A stretch of DNA of 64,000 bases. Source: Pseudomonas asgharzadehiana (GTDB taxonomy: Bacteria; Pseudomonadota; Gammaproteobacteria; Pseudomonadales; Pseudomonadaceae). Every line of letters starts with the position of its first letter. The stretch's first letter is position 1. The stretch lies in NCBI RefSeq assembly GCF_019139815.1, contig NZ_CP077079.1, positions 372,001 through 436,000 of the forward strand, in the 5' to 3' direction. Of the stretch, positions 25,909-34,594 are shown in pieces. The translations under genes were made by a program, and so were the position numbers. The notes below the pieces were generated by a model that had not been told where the DNA came from, did not search any database, and saw only the letters and a list, made by a program, of their open reading frames with translations.

Positions 25909-26727
25909 ATGTCGCGTCGTATTTCCCCCGTCATACCCGGCTTCGGGCTGACGCTGGGCTACACCGTGGTGTACCTCAGCCTGATTGTGCTCATCCCGCT
26001 GGCGGCGATGTTCGTACACGCCGCTCAACTCACCTGGGATCAGTTCTGGGCCATCATCTCGGCACCACGCGTGGTGGCGGCATTGAAACTGAGCTTCAGC
26101 ACCGCGTTGTACGCGGCGCTGATCAACGGCGTGATCGGTACGCTGCTGGCCTGGGTGCTGGTGCGCTACACCTTCCCCGGCCGCCGCATCATCGATGCGA
26201 TGATCGACCTGCCGTTCGCCTTGCCCACCGCCGTGGCCGGTATTGCGCTGACCGCGCTGTACACGCCGACGGGCCTGGTGGGGCAGTTCGCCGCCGACCT
26301 GGGCTTCAAGATCGCCTACTCGCCGCTGGGCATCACCCTGGCGCTCACCTTCGTGACCCTGCCATTCGTGGTGCGCACGGTGCAGCCGGTACTCGCCGAT
26401 ATCCCCCGCGAAGTCGAAGAAGCCGCCGCCTGCCTGGGTGCCAAGCCGTTGCAGGTGTTTCGCTACATCCTCGTGCCTGCGCTGCTGCCCGCCTGGCTCA
26501 CCGGCTTCGCCCTGGCGTTTGCCCGAGGCGTGGGTGAGTACGGTTCGGTGATTTTCATCGCCGGCAACATGCCGATGAAAACCGAGATCCTGCCGTTGCT
26601 GATCATGGTCAAGCTCGACCAGTACGACTACCGCGGCGCCACCTCCATCGGTGTGCTGATGCTGGTGGTTTCCTTTGTCTTGCTGCTGCTGATCAACTTG
26701 TTGCAGCGGCGCATCGAACGTCCATAA
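25909..26727 (+). CDS. cysT: Sulfate ABC transporter permease CysT
   Basis: 272 residues, six transmembrane helices. The start of helix 1 reads [20 protein letters not shown], typical of CysT. The EAA loop that contacts CysA is [37 protein letters not shown] near the C-terminus is also family-specific. It forms the inner-membrane channel with CysW. The cysW start follows 13 bp later, with AAGGAGG between, so the two are co-transcribed. Confidence 0.95.
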   Translation: MSRRISPVIPGFGLTLGYTVVYLSLIVLIPLAAMFVHAAQLTWDQFWAIISAPRVVAALKLSFSTALYAALINGVIGTLLAWVLVRYTFPGRRIIDAMIDLPFALPTAVAGIALTALYTPTGLVGQFAADLGFKIAYSPLGITLALTFVTLPFVVRTVQPVLADIPREVEEAAACLGAKPLQVFRYILVPALLPAWLTGFALAFARGVGEYGSVIFIAGNMPMKTEILPLLIMVKLDQYDYRGATSIGVLMLVVSFVLLLLINLLQRRIERP

Positions 26728-26740
26728 GGAGGCGCGGAAC

Positions 26741-27613
26741 ATGTCCCAATCGTCTATTTCCGCGGCGTCCTCGGCCAACGCCGCCCGGCGTGGCAGTGCC
26801 ACGTCGCGACGCATCCTGATCGGCCTTGGCTGGCTGGTATTCGCGCTGTTTTTGCTGCTGCCGCTGTTTATCGTGGTGTCCCAGGGTTTGAAGAACGGCC
26901 TCGGCGCGTTCTTTACCGCCATCCTGGAACCCGACGCGCTGTCGGCGCTGAAACTCACGGTGATCGCCGTGCTGATTTCGGTACCGCTCAATCTGGTGTT
27001 CGGCGTCAGCGCCGCGTGGTGCGTGAGCAAGTACTCGTTCCGTGGCAAAAGCATCCTGGTCACGCTGATCGACCTGCCGTTCTCGGTGTCCCCGGTGATC
27101 GCGGGCCTGGTCTACGTGCTGATGTTCGGCGCCCAGGGCTTGTTCGGCCCTTGGCTGCAGGAGCACGACATCCAGATCGTATTCGCCCTGCCGGGCATCG
27201 TCCTGGCGACCATCTTCGTCACCGTGCCGTTCGTTGCGCGTGAATTGATCCCGCTGATGCAGGAGCAGGGCACTCAGGAAGAAGAGGCGGCGCGCCTGCT
27301 CGGCGCCAATGGCTGGCAGATGTTCTGGCATGTGACCGTGCCGAACATCAAGTGGGGCCTGATCTACGGCGTGGTGCTCTGTACCGCGCGGGCCATGGGT
27401 GAGTTCGGCGCGGTGTCGGTGGTGTCCGGCCACATTCGCGGCGTGACCAATACCTTGCCGCTGCATGTCGAGATTCTCTACAACGAATACAACCACGTTG
27501 CCGCCTTTGCGGTGGCCAGCCTGTTGCTGATCCTGGCGCTCTTCATCCTGCTGCTCAAGCAGTGGAGCGAGAACCGTATCAACCGCCTGCGCAACAGCGC
27601 CGGTGAGGAATAA
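26741..27613 (+). CDS. cysW: Sulfate ABC transporter permease CysW
   Basis: 290 residues with six membrane helices after a Ser/Ala-rich N-terminal tail of about 25 residues. [20 protein letters not shown] runs into the EAA loop [17 protein letters not shown], which docks with the ATPase. [20 protein letters not shown] is typical of CysW. It pairs with CysT. The cysA start lies only 3 bp after its stop (TAAGTC then ATG), so translation is probably coupled. Confidence 0.95.
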   Translation: MSQSSISAASSANAARRGSATSRRILIGLGWLVFALFLLLPLFIVVSQGLKNGLGAFFTAILEPDALSALKLTVIAVLISVPLNLVFGVSAAWCVSKYSFRGKSILVTLIDLPFSVSPVIAGLVYVLMFGAQGLFGPWLQEHDIQIVFALPGIVLATIFVTVPFVARELIPLMQEQGTQEEEAARLLGANGWQMFWHVTVPNIKWGLIYGVVLCTARAMGEFGAVSVVSGHIRGVTNTLPLHVEILYNEYNHVAAFAVASLLLILALFILLLKQWSENRINRLRNSAGEE

Positions 27614-27616
27614 GTC

Positions 27617-28597
27617 ATGTCGATCGAAGTCCGTAATGTCAGCAAGAACTTCAACGCCTTCAAGGCCCTGAACAGCATCAATCTGGACATCCAGAGTGGC
27701 GAGCTGGTGGCGTTGCTGGGCCCCTCCGGCTGCGGCAAGACCACTTTGCTGCGCATCATCGCCGGGCTCGAAACCCCGGATGACGGCAGCATCGTGTTTC
27801 ACGGTGAAGACGTCTCCGGCCACGACGTGCGTGACCGCAACGTCGGGTTCGTGTTCCAGCACTACGCGCTGTTCCGCCACATGAGCGTGTTCGACAACGT
27901 CGCCTTCGGCCTGCGCATGAAGCCGAAAAACCAGCGCCCGACGGAAAGCCAGATCGCAGGCAAGGTTCACGAACTGCTCAACATGGTGCAGCTCGATTGG
28001 CTGTCCGACCGCTACCCGGAACAACTCTCCGGCGGCCAGCGCCAACGTATCGCCCTGGCCCGCGCCCTGGCGGTAGAGCCGAAAGTGCTGCTGCTGGACG
28101 AACCGTTCGGCGCCCTTGACGCCAAGGTGCGTAAAGAACTGCGCCGGTGGCTGGCGCGCCTGCACGAAGACATCAACCTGACCTCGGTGTTCGTGACCCA
28201 CGACCAGGAAGAGGCCATGGAAGTCGCCGACCGTATCGTGGTGATGAACAAAGGCGTGATCGAACAGATCGGCTCACCGGGCGATGTGTATGAAAACCCG
28301 GCCAGCGATTTTGTCTACCACTTCCTCGGCGACTCCAACCGCCTGCACCTGGGCGAGGACAAGCATGTGTTGTTCCGTCCGCATGAAGTGTCGCTGTCGC
28401 GGCATGAGCTGGAGGATCACCATGCGGCGCAAGTGCGCGATATTCGCCCGCTGGGCGCGACCACGCGGGTGACGCTCAAGGTAGAAGGCCAGCCCGAGCT
28501 GATCGAAGCCGAAGTGGTGAAGGACCATGACAGCCTGATCGGTCTGGCGCGTGGCGAGACCCTGTTCTTCAAACCCAAGGTCTGGCAAAAAGCCTGA
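27617..28597 (+). CDS. cysA: Sulfate ABC transporter ATP-binding protein CysA
   Basis: 326 residues. Walker A is GPSGCGKTT (about residue 35), the Q-loop is in [20 protein letters not shown], the signature is [15 protein letters not shown], Walker B is [12 protein letters not shown], and the switch His is in [14 protein letters not shown]. The C-terminal ~90 residues form the TOBE-like regulatory part ([13 protein letters not shown]). It powers sulfate import with CysT, CysW and Sbp. It is last in the operon; a REP-like element follows the stop. Confidence 0.95.
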   Translation: MSIEVRNVSKNFNAFKALNSINLDIQSGELVALLGPSGCGKTTLLRIIAGLETPDDGSIVFHGEDVSGHDVRDRNVGFVFQHYALFRHMSVFDNVAFGLRMKPKNQRPTESQIAGKVHELLNMVQLDWLSDRYPEQLSGGQRQRIALARALAVEPKVLLLDEPFGALDAKVRKELRRWLARLHEDINLTSVFVTHDQEEAMEVADRIVVMNKGVIEQIGSPGDVYENPASDFVYHFLGDSNRLHLGEDKHVLFRPHEVSLSRHELEDHHAAQVRDIRPLGATTRVTLKVEGQPELIEAEVVKDHDSLIGLARGETLFFKPKVWQKA

Positions 28598-28658
28598 GCA
28601 CATCGCAAACCCAAGGTGCCTGAGGGGCAATGAGGGCTCAGGTGCCAATGAGGGCCAA

Positions 28659-28728
28659 TGTGGGAGGGGGCTTGCTCCCGATAGCAGTGGGTCAGTTGAT
28701 GAACATGTCACTGACACACCGCCCCACA
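28659..28728. repeat. Degenerate paired REP-like element
   Basis: A complete half-element (TGTGGGAGGGGGCTTGCTCCC with GATAGCAGT) at 28659-28690 faces a decayed inverted half ending GCCCCACA at 28728. A short repeat, CAATGAGGGC, occurs twice just before it (28628-28637 and 28646-28655). Confidence 0.7.
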
Positions 28729-28729
28729 T

Positions 28730-29257
28730 TTAGACCCCGCTTGGCTTTAGATCACGGCGCACCACCGGCCCCGAGCGCTTTTCGATCTGCACTTTCAGGT
28801 CCTGCCGCAACCCCAGCAAAAAAACCACCTCCGCCACCACAAACAACGGCCCCACAACCAGCCCCGACACATCATCCACAAACGCGGGTTTCTTGCCTTC
28901 GTAGTAATGCCCGACAAACTGGATCACCCAGCCCACCACGAACATCCCCACGCCACTGCTCAGCCACACCATCGTGCTCTGCGCCGCCAACACATGCCCG
29001 GCCCATACCGACGCGCCCATCAGCACCGTCATCAGCACGCCCAAGGCCAGTTCCAGGCGCAGGTAAAACCACGCCGACAACAGCGCCACGATCACCGCCG
29101 GCGAGATCCACAAGCTTCCCACCGCCCATTCCGGGCGTGACAGCAGCACCGCCACGGCGACCACAATCAACGGGATGCCAACAAAGTGGCTGGCTATATT
29201 GCGCGGGTCGCGGTGGTAGGCGGCGTATTGACTGAGATGGTCGACGAGGCTTTTCAT
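28730..29257 (-). CDS. DUF962 (Mpo1/YGL010w-like) membrane protein
   Basis: 175 residues from MKSLVDHLSQYAAYH; a start ten codons upstream is open but not needed. Four or five hydrophobic helices are visible. The conserved motifs are YHRDPRNIASHFVGIPLI at the N-terminus and IQFVGHYYEGKKPAFVDD in the middle. The His residues in these motifs are the probable iron ligands in the yeast member Mpo1, a 2-hydroxy fatty-acid dioxygenase. Whether the bacterial members share that reaction is not known to me. It is convergent with cysA and divergent from the Crp-type gene. Confidence 0.87.
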   Translation of the reverse strand: MKSLVDHLSQYAAYHRDPRNIASHFVGIPLIVVAVAVLLSRPEWAVGSLWISPAVIVALLSAWFYLRLELALGVLMTVLMGASVWAGHVLAAQSTMVWLSSGVGMFVVGWVIQFVGHYYEGKKPAFVDDVSGLVVGPLFVVAEVVFLLGLRQDLKVQIEKRSGPVVRRDLKPSGV

Positions 29258-29340
29258 TGTTGTTCCTCCTGTAGGATGTTTGATCATGCCCTGTCAGCCA
29301 GCGCCTGACTGTCAGTTGGGCGACAATCTTCGGAGTCCTC

Positions 29341-30027
29341 ATGGATGCAGCGAAATGGCACGCCCGGTTGGCCAGCGGCCATTGGTTCAGCCACTTGCCG
29401 GAAGCTCTACAGCAGAGTCTGCTGGCGGCGTCGCGGCTGCGCTCACTGGCGGCGGGCCAGTTTCTGTTCAAGCGTGGCGATCCGCCGTGTGGGTTGTATG
29501 CGGTGCTGGACGGCGCGGTGCGCATCAGCGCGGTGAACGCCCAGGGCAAGGAAGCCGTGTTGAGCCTGGTGGAGACACCCTACTGGTTCGGTGAAATCTG
29601 CCTGTTCGACAACCTGCCGCGCACCCACGATGCACAGGCCTCGGGGCCGTGTACGCTGTTGCAGGTACCGCAGGCAGGCATGCTCGACCTGCTCGAAAAG
29701 CATCCGGCGTATTGGCGCGATGTGGCCCTGTTGATGAGCCACAAACTGCGCCTGTCGTTGATCAATATCGAGCAGATGAGCCTGATGCCCGCGTCGGCGC
29801 GCCTGGCCCATCGGCTGCTGATGATCGCCCAGGGCTACGGCGAAATAGACCAGGCGCGTCGCACGTTGCAACTGCCCCAGGAAGACGTGGCGGCCATGCT
29901 GGGCCTGTCGCGCCAGACCACCAACAGTCTGCTCAAGGCGCTGGAGCAACAGGGCATCATCGGGCTGAGTTACGGTGCGATTGAGCTACTGGACCTCAAA
30001 CGCCTGCAACACGCTGCGGGCCTATGA
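29341..30027 (+). CDS. Crp/Fnr-family transcriptional regulator
   Basis: 228 residues. The cyclic-nucleotide-binding-like beta-roll spans about residues 18-125 (LAAGQFLFKRGDPPCGLYAVL, GEICLFDNLPRTHDA). It lacks the N-terminal cysteine cluster of Fnr, so it is not an iron-sulfur sensor. A dimer helix and a winged helix-turn-helix follow (LPQEDVAAMLGLSRQTTNSL). An effector cannot be deduced. Its last 6 bp overlap the convergent uraH stop. It is divergent from the DUF962 gene, 83 bp apart, and could regulate it. Confidence 0.88.
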   Translation: MDAAKWHARLASGHWFSHLPEALQQSLLAASRLRSLAAGQFLFKRGDPPCGLYAVLDGAVRISAVNAQGKEAVLSLVETPYWFGEICLFDNLPRTHDAQASGPCTLLQVPQAGMLDLLEKHPAYWRDVALLMSHKLRLSLINIEQMSLMPASARLAHRLLMIAQGYGEIDQARRTLQLPQEDVAAMLGLSRQTTNSLLKALEQQGIIGLSYGAIELLDLKRLQHAAGL

Positions 30028-30435
30028 GCCGCGATACGTAGAGAACCCGTAAGGGCTGAGCAGCAGCGGAATGTGGTAATGCTGGTCGGCCTGTTTCACC
30101 TGGAAAATCACCGGCACCTGCGGGAAGAACGTCTCGCGGTTGGCCTTTTTGTAGTAATCGCCAGTCTTGAACACCACGCGATACTCGCCCGGCGTCATGC
30201 TGCGGTCGGCGGGGAACAGTTCGGCGATGCGCCCCTGCTGGTTGGTGACGCCTTCGGACAATGGCTGCCATGCGTCACCCACGTGCTGTTCCAGGGTGAC
30301 GCCCACCCCGGCACTCGGCAGGCCATTTTCCAGGTTGAGCACGTGTACGCTCAGTGGGTTGCCGGCGGCCAGGGCCAGGTTGCACAGGCCGCCGAGGCTG
30401 AGGGCGGCGAGGGTCATGCTGAGGGTTTTCATCAA
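30022..30435 (-). CDS. uraH: Secreted 5-hydroxyisourate hydrolase (transthyretin-like)
   Basis: 137 residues. A signal peptide (MKTLSMTLAALSLGGL, cleavage near ALA-AGN) precedes the HIUase domain. Motifs are LSVHVLNLENGLPSAGVGV near the mature N-terminus, then GRIAELF, EYRVVFKTGDYY and the C-terminal SPYGFSTYRGS that closes the active site. It should hydrolyse 5-hydroxyisourate from urate oxidation, here in the periplasm. No other urate genes are near, which is unusual. The GlcG-like gene lies 20 bp upstream, so the two form a unit. Confidence 0.92.
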   Translation of the reverse strand: MMKTLSMTLAALSLGGLCNLALAAGNPLSVHVLNLENGLPSAGVGVTLEQHVGDAWQPLSEGVTNQQGRIAELFPADRSMTPGEYRVVFKTGDYYKKANRETFFPQVPVIFQVKQADQHYHIPLLLSPYGFSTYRGS

Positions 30436-30455
30436 GAGGTCCTTTGGAGGCGGAA

Positions 30456-30929
30456 TCAGAGAGAGGTTTTCAGGCCCAACTGCTCGGCGGCCTGTGTGGC
30501 GCAGGCTTCGTCCTGCGCGGCGCCGCCTGCGCCGGCGATACCCAGCGCACCCACCAACTCGGCATCGGCAAACAGCGGCACGCCGCCACCGAGCAACAGC
30601 AACTCGGGCAAGCTGTTAAGGTTGGCGGCCTCGGGGTTGTTGCGCGCCCGTTCGGCAAACAACCGCGTTGCGGTTTTGGTCGATAGCGCCGTGTACGCCT
30701 TGCGTTGGCTGGCGAGGCTGTTATGCGGGCCGACACCGTCGGCACGCAGGCTCAGCAACAGGTTGGCGCCGCGATCCAGGACGGTCAGCGCGGCGTTGCA
30801 GTGGCTGAGGCCGGCATCGGCCAGTTGGCGAGCGGTATTCAGATCGAGGTCGGCATGGCGCGGCAGTGGCGGCGCCGCCAGCGCGCCCGTGCAAACGGCG
30901 AGGCTCAAGAACAAGGCAGTGCGAGACAT
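30456..30929 (-). CDS. GlcG/HbpS-like (DUF336) exported protein
   Basis: 157 residues starting at MSRTALFLSLAVCTG, which gives a standard signal peptide; the longer frame upstream adds charged residues before it. The mature protein reads LDLNTARQLADAGLSHCNA, then a VLDRGANLLLSLRADGV strand and a C-terminal GGGVPLFADAELVGALGIAG loop. This is the GlcG/HbpS fold, which in HbpS binds haem. It is 20 bp upstream of uraH on the same strand, so both products are likely periplasmic and co-expressed. The ligand is unknown. Confidence 0.88.
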   Translation of the reverse strand: MSRTALFLSLAVCTGALAAPPLPRHADLDLNTARQLADAGLSHCNAALTVLDRGANLLLSLRADGVGPHNSLASQRKAYTALSTKTATRLFAERARNNPEAANLNSLPELLLLGGGVPLFADAELVGALGIAGAGGAAQDEACATQAAEQLGLKTSL

Positions 30930-31029
30930 GGTGACGGCTCCTGAAGGCAGGCCGTCACGGTAGTCAGTGGACGTGGTCAGAAACCGCACAATTTGATGAC
31001 AGGTTTGTAATCAAACCCAGAGGTAAGGC

Positions 31030-31395
31030 ATGCACGTGTTGTTAGTGGAAGACCAGCCGCAACTGGCGCAGCTCATGGCCCAGGGCTTGAGCGAAGCAGG
31101 CTTCGCCGTGGAAGTCGCGGCCAATGGCATGGCGGCGCAGCGCTTCGTGGAAAGTACCGCGTACGACCTGGTGATCCTGGACGTGATGCTGCCGGGCCTG
31201 AACGCCTGGAAGCTGCAGCAGGCGATCCGGCACCAGGGCGACACGCCAGTGCTGTTCTTGACCACCCCGGGCGGTATTGAAGATCGCCTGCGCGGGTTGG
31301 AGTTGCATGAGGATGATTACCTGCTCAAGCCCTTCGATGCCAAGGCGTTGGTGGCGCGGGTGAGGAAGTTGTTGCGGCGCGATCGCGGGCGCTGA
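31030..31395 (+). CDS. Orphan response-regulator receiver, apparently lacking its output domain
   Basis: 121 residues, a complete receiver domain only. Acidic pocket LLVEDQP (Glu7-Asp8), phospho-acceptor Asp in DLVILDVMLPG (Asp51), Thr in LFLTTPGG and Lys in DDYLLKPFD are all present. The wording is that of an OmpR/PhoB-type regulator: LEL-x-EDDYLLKPF followed by the linker LVARVRKLLRRDRGR. The protein stops where the winged-helix domain should begin. In the same frame after the stop codon, the bases would read RIRNLQCL before a second stop. No sensor kinase is next to it. It may be a decayed regulator or a single-domain signalling protein. Confidence 0.85.
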   Translation: MHVLLVEDQPQLAQLMAQGLSEAGFAVEVAANGMAAQRFVESTAYDLVILDVMLPGLNAWKLQQAIRHQGDTPVLFLTTPGGIEDRLRGLELHEDDYLLKPFDAKALVARVRKLLRRDRGR

Positions 31396-31423
31396 CGGAT
31401 TCGGAATTTGCAGTGCCTGTAGC

Positions 31424-31492
31424 TTCGCTATCGGGAGCAAGCCCCCTCCCACACTTGATTGCATTCCAATGTGGGACGGGCTTGGCCCCGAT
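31424..31492. repeat. REP-like element and decayed partner
   Basis: GCTATCGGGAGCAAGCCCCCTCCCACA (31427-31453) is the inverted orientation of the common element. A weaker opposite copy, ATGTGGGACGGGCTTGGCCCCGAT, lies at about 31469-31492. It lies between convergent genes. Confidence 0.75.
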
Positions 31493-31520
31493 CAGGCCTG
31501 CACAAATCCCCCACATCCGC

Positions 31521-32525
31521 CTACTGCAACCCATCCCGAAACTGCCCCGGTGTCACCCCGGTCCACCGCTTGAAGGCCCGGTTAAAACTGCTGGTGTCGG
31601 CAAACCCCAGCAAATGGCTGATCTCGGCCAATGAGCACTGCGGGTCGCGCAAGTGCAGCAATGCCAGGTTCTGCCGGCACTCATTGAGCAACGCGTCAAA
31701 GCGACACCCCTCATCCGCCAGGTGCCGCTGCAAGCTGCGCAGGCTCAAGTGCAGCGCCTGGGCAACCCGTTCGGCGCTCGGCTCGCCTTCCGGCAATTGC
31801 GCCTCGATCGCGGCGCGTACCTTGCGTTCCCAGGTCAGCGGTTGCAGTTGGGCAAGGGTGCGTTTGAGCACGGTTTCGTTGTGTTCGGCCAGTTCGGGGT
31901 TGGCGTCGTCCAGGTGGCTGTCGAAGTCCTGCGGCGCAAACTCCAGGCAGTCCTCATCGGCGCCAAAAAATACCGGCGCCCGGAACACCGTGTGCCAGGG
32001 GGTGGGATCGGCCGGTTCCGGGCGCCGCAAGTACACGGCCAGGGGCGCGTAATCCCGGCCCAGGCGGTTGCGACAGGTGCGCACATAAATCGCCGCAAAC
32101 GCATCGATGGCTTCCAGCGCCGGTGCCGGGCTGCCTTCGGGTTGCAGCAGGCGAAAACGATAGCGGTCACCGTCCCGAATCAGCGCCAGCGTCAGGGCAT
32201 CACTGACCACCTGGTGATAACGCACGATGCGCTCGAACACTTCCCGCAGGCTGCCGCTGGCCACCAGCGCGTAGCCCAACGCATGGAACGTCGTGGGGCT
32301 GACAAAGCGCGACACGCGCAACCCAATCGCCGGATCGCCGCTGGCCTGCACCGCCAAGGCCCACAAGCGCGTGGTCGCCGACAGGGGATAGCGTGCGTTG
32401 GGGTCGTCCATCTGCTGCGGGTCGAGCCCGGCCTGGGCGCAGAGTGCGGCGCTGTCCAGGCCCAGGGCGTCGAGCTGCTTGCGCAGGGCTCGGGTCCAGC
32501 TGGCGAGGGAAGTGGGTTCGGTCAT
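31521..32525 (-). CDS. AraC-family transcriptional regulator (OruR-like layout)
   Basis: 334 residues. The N-terminal ~210 residues form the arabinose-binding-like domain seen in OruR/ArgR-type pseudomonad regulators (ALAVQASGDPAIGLRVSRFV, SPTTFHALGYALVASGSL). The C-terminal pair of helix-turn-helix motifs reads AERVAQALHLSLRSLQRHLA, then CSLAEISHLLGFADTSSFNRAF with RWTGVTPGQFR. It is divergent from the desaturase gene at 32628 with about 100 bp between, making that gene the likely target. Confidence 0.9.
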   Translation of the reverse strand: MTEPTSLASWTRALRKQLDALGLDSAALCAQAGLDPQQMDDPNARYPLSATTRLWALAVQASGDPAIGLRVSRFVSPTTFHALGYALVASGSLREVFERIVRYHQVVSDALTLALIRDGDRYRFRLLQPEGSPAPALEAIDAFAAIYVRTCRNRLGRDYAPLAVYLRRPEPADPTPWHTVFRAPVFFGADEDCLEFAPQDFDSHLDDANPELAEHNETVLKRTLAQLQPLTWERKVRAAIEAQLPEGEPSAERVAQALHLSLRSLQRHLADEGCRFDALLNECRQNLALLHLRDPQCSLAEISHLLGFADTSSFNRAFKRWTGVTPGQFRDGLQ

Positions 32526-32627
32526 GGCGATTGGCGCTTGCGGTCAACAGGTTGGCGTGTGCGGCTAGCGTCCTGCCAGACGGCCTGAGGCAGGATGTAA
32601 CCCTTCATTGCATAAGAGGATGGGAGC

Positions 32628-33722
32628 ATGGACGGTACTTCTGCAAGTCCCCAGCAGATGAACGCACAACAGCGTTCAGCGCATATCCGCGACGTCGTGC
32701 TGGCCGAAGGCGTGCGCTTGCGTCGCCAGCACCCATGGCTGCTGCATCAGGACGCCCTGGGCGCGGGCATCCTGGCCTTCGCATTGATCGGCATGTTTGG
32801 CTCGGCGTTGCTGTACATCACCGGCCACATGGCCTGGTGGGCCTGCCTGCTGCTCAATGGGTTTTTCGCGTCGCTGACCCATGAGCTGGAACACGACCTG
32901 ATCCACAGCATGTACTTTCGCAAGCAGCGCGTGCCGCACAACCTGATGATGGGCCTGGTGTGGCTGGCGCGGCCGAGCACCATCAACCCGTGGATACGCC
33001 GCCACCTGCACCTTAACCATCACAAGGTATCGGGCACCGAAACCGATATGGAAGAACGTGCGATCACCAACGGCGAGCCCTGGGGTTTTGCGCGGTTGCT
33101 GATGGTGGGCGATAACGTGATGTCGGCGTTTATCCGCATGCTGCGCGCCAGGACCTGGGGCCACAAACTCAAGATCCTCAAGCGCTCGCTGTTGGTCTAC
33201 GCCCCGCTGGCGCTGCTGCATTGGGGCGCGTGGTACGTGTTTCTCGGCTTTCACGCCGCCAATGGCATCGCCAGCCTGCTGGGGGCGCCGATCGAGTGGT
33301 CAGCCGGTACGTTACAGGTGATGCAGGTGATCGACATCGCCGCCGTGGTGATCATCGGCCCCAACGTGCTGCGCACTTTCTGCCTGCACTTTGTCAGCTC
33401 CAACATGCATTACTACGGCGATGTGGAACTGGGCAATGTGATCCAGCAAACCCAAGTGCTCAACCCCTGGTGGCTGTGGCCGCTGCAGGCGTTCTGCTTC
33501 AATTTCGGCAGCACCCACGGGATTCACCATTTTGTGGTGAAAGAGCCGTTTTACATCCGCCAGATGACCGCCAAGGTGGCACATAAGGTCATGGCCGAGA
33601 TGGGGGTGCGCTTCAATGATTTGGGCACGTTTGCGCGGGCCAATCGGCTTGGTTTTCCACCGCCCGCAGGCTCTCTATCAACGCCTTCGCCGCTGGCGAC
33701 AAGCGAACCCCAGCGCGGCTGA
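32628..33722 (+). CDS. Membrane fatty-acid desaturase family protein
   Basis: 364 residues. The histidine boxes are HELEHD (near residue 85), HLHLNHH (near 127) and GIHHF near the C-terminus. Hydrophobic helices surround residues 45-80 and 190-260. This is the di-iron desaturase/hydroxylase superfamily; the closeness of the first two boxes and HDLIHSMYF suggest the alkane-hydroxylase-like or beta-carotene-type branch rather than DesA. The substrate is unknown. GAGGATGGGAGC precedes the ATG. The last ~36 codons overlap the convergent LysR gene and encode a low-complexity Pro/Ser tail. It is probably controlled by the divergent AraC regulator. Confidence 0.88.
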   Translation: MDGTSASPQQMNAQQRSAHIRDVVLAEGVRLRRQHPWLLHQDALGAGILAFALIGMFGSALLYITGHMAWWACLLLNGFFASLTHELEHDLIHSMYFRKQRVPHNLMMGLVWLARPSTINPWIRRHLHLNHHKVSGTETDMEERAITNGEPWGFARLLMVGDNVMSAFIRMLRARTWGHKLKILKRSLLVYAPLALLHWGAWYVFLGFHAANGIASLLGAPIEWSAGTLQVMQVIDIAAVVIIGPNVLRTFCLHFVSSNMHYYGDVELGNVIQQTQVLNPWWLWPLQAFCFNFGSTHGIHHFVVKEPFYIRQMTAKVAHKVMAEMGVRFNDLGTFARANRLGFPPPAGSLSTPSPLATSEPQRG

Positions 33723-34548
33723 TCACGCCGCAGTGGTTGTTCAAGCGGTCGAGGCTGTGCGGCAGGTTGCGCCAGTGCAGCACCTTCAAGTCGCCGCTGG
33801 CCACGGCCTCGACGAAGGCTTCTTCGGCCCCCAGGCCAATGGCGTTGGACTGGCGCACGATGCTCGCCAGCGCGGTGAACTGTTCCAGCTCGATAGCGGG
33901 CGCAAAGTCGATGCGCCCGCTGAGGTTGGCGAGCAACTTGCGAATGCCCGGCGCGATCAAGGGGGTGGCCAGCGGGTAGTTGAACAGGTCATTGGTGGAC
34001 AGGCTGTCCTTGGCCAGCAACGGGTGGCCCGCGCGACAGAAAAATACGCTGCGCCGGGATGCGAGGGCCTCGGTCTGGAAGTTCGGGTCAGCTTCGAAGT
34101 GGCGTACGTCGGCGATAAAGAATTCGATCTCCTCGCGGCTCAGGCTGCGCCCCAGTCTTTGCCAGTTGTCCACCTGCAACGTACTGCGCACCTTGGGGTA
34201 GGCGGTGACAAACCGCGCCATCGCCTGGGGCACCAAGTTGACTGCCGCCACCGCATCGCTGCCCAAGCGCACTTCACCGGCGTCCAGCTTGGTCATGCGC
34301 GTGACCTCATGGCTGAGCAACGCAGCGCCTTGCACCAGGCTCAAGGCATGTTGCAACACCACCTGGCCTTCGGGAGTGGGGTGCAGGTGTTTATGGCCGC
34401 GGTCCACCAGCACGCAGCCGAACTCTTGCTCCAGGCCCTGGATACTGCGACTGAACGCCGGTTGGGTAATGCCCATGGCGTCGGCGGCGCGCACAAAACT
34501 GCGGTGTTCGTTGAGCGCGATGAAGTAGCGCAATTGACGAAGGTCCAT
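33613..34548 (-). CDS. LysR-family transcriptional regulator
   Basis: 311 residues. The DNA-binding domain is a textbook LysR N-terminus (MDLRQLRYFIALNEHRSFVR, then AADAMGITQPAFSRSIQGLE). The effector-binding domain starts near residue 92 (AGEVRLGSDAVAAVNLVPQA). Its 3' end overlaps the desaturase gene on the opposite strand by 110 bp. The stop of the MFS gene lies 46 bp upstream on the same strand, so the two could be read together, but the MFS gene has its own divergent LysR partner. Confidence 0.9.
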   Translation of the reverse strand: MDLRQLRYFIALNEHRSFVRAADAMGITQPAFSRSIQGLEQEFGCVLVDRGHKHLHPTPEGQVVLQHALSLVQGAALLSHEVTRMTKLDAGEVRLGSDAVAAVNLVPQAMARFVTAYPKVRSTLQVDNWQRLGRSLSREEIEFFIADVRHFEADPNFQTEALASRRSVFFCRAGHPLLAKDSLSTNDLFNYPLATPLIAPGIRKLLANLSGRIDFAPAIELEQFTALASIVRQSNAIGLGAEEAFVEAVASGDLKVLHWRNLPHSLDRLNNHCGVISRAGVRLSPAAKALIESLRAVENQADWPAQTCPNH

Positions 34549-34594
34549 GGCATGCCGGCGTCCTTGAGGAGAACCGGAATTTTAAGAGGCCGGG

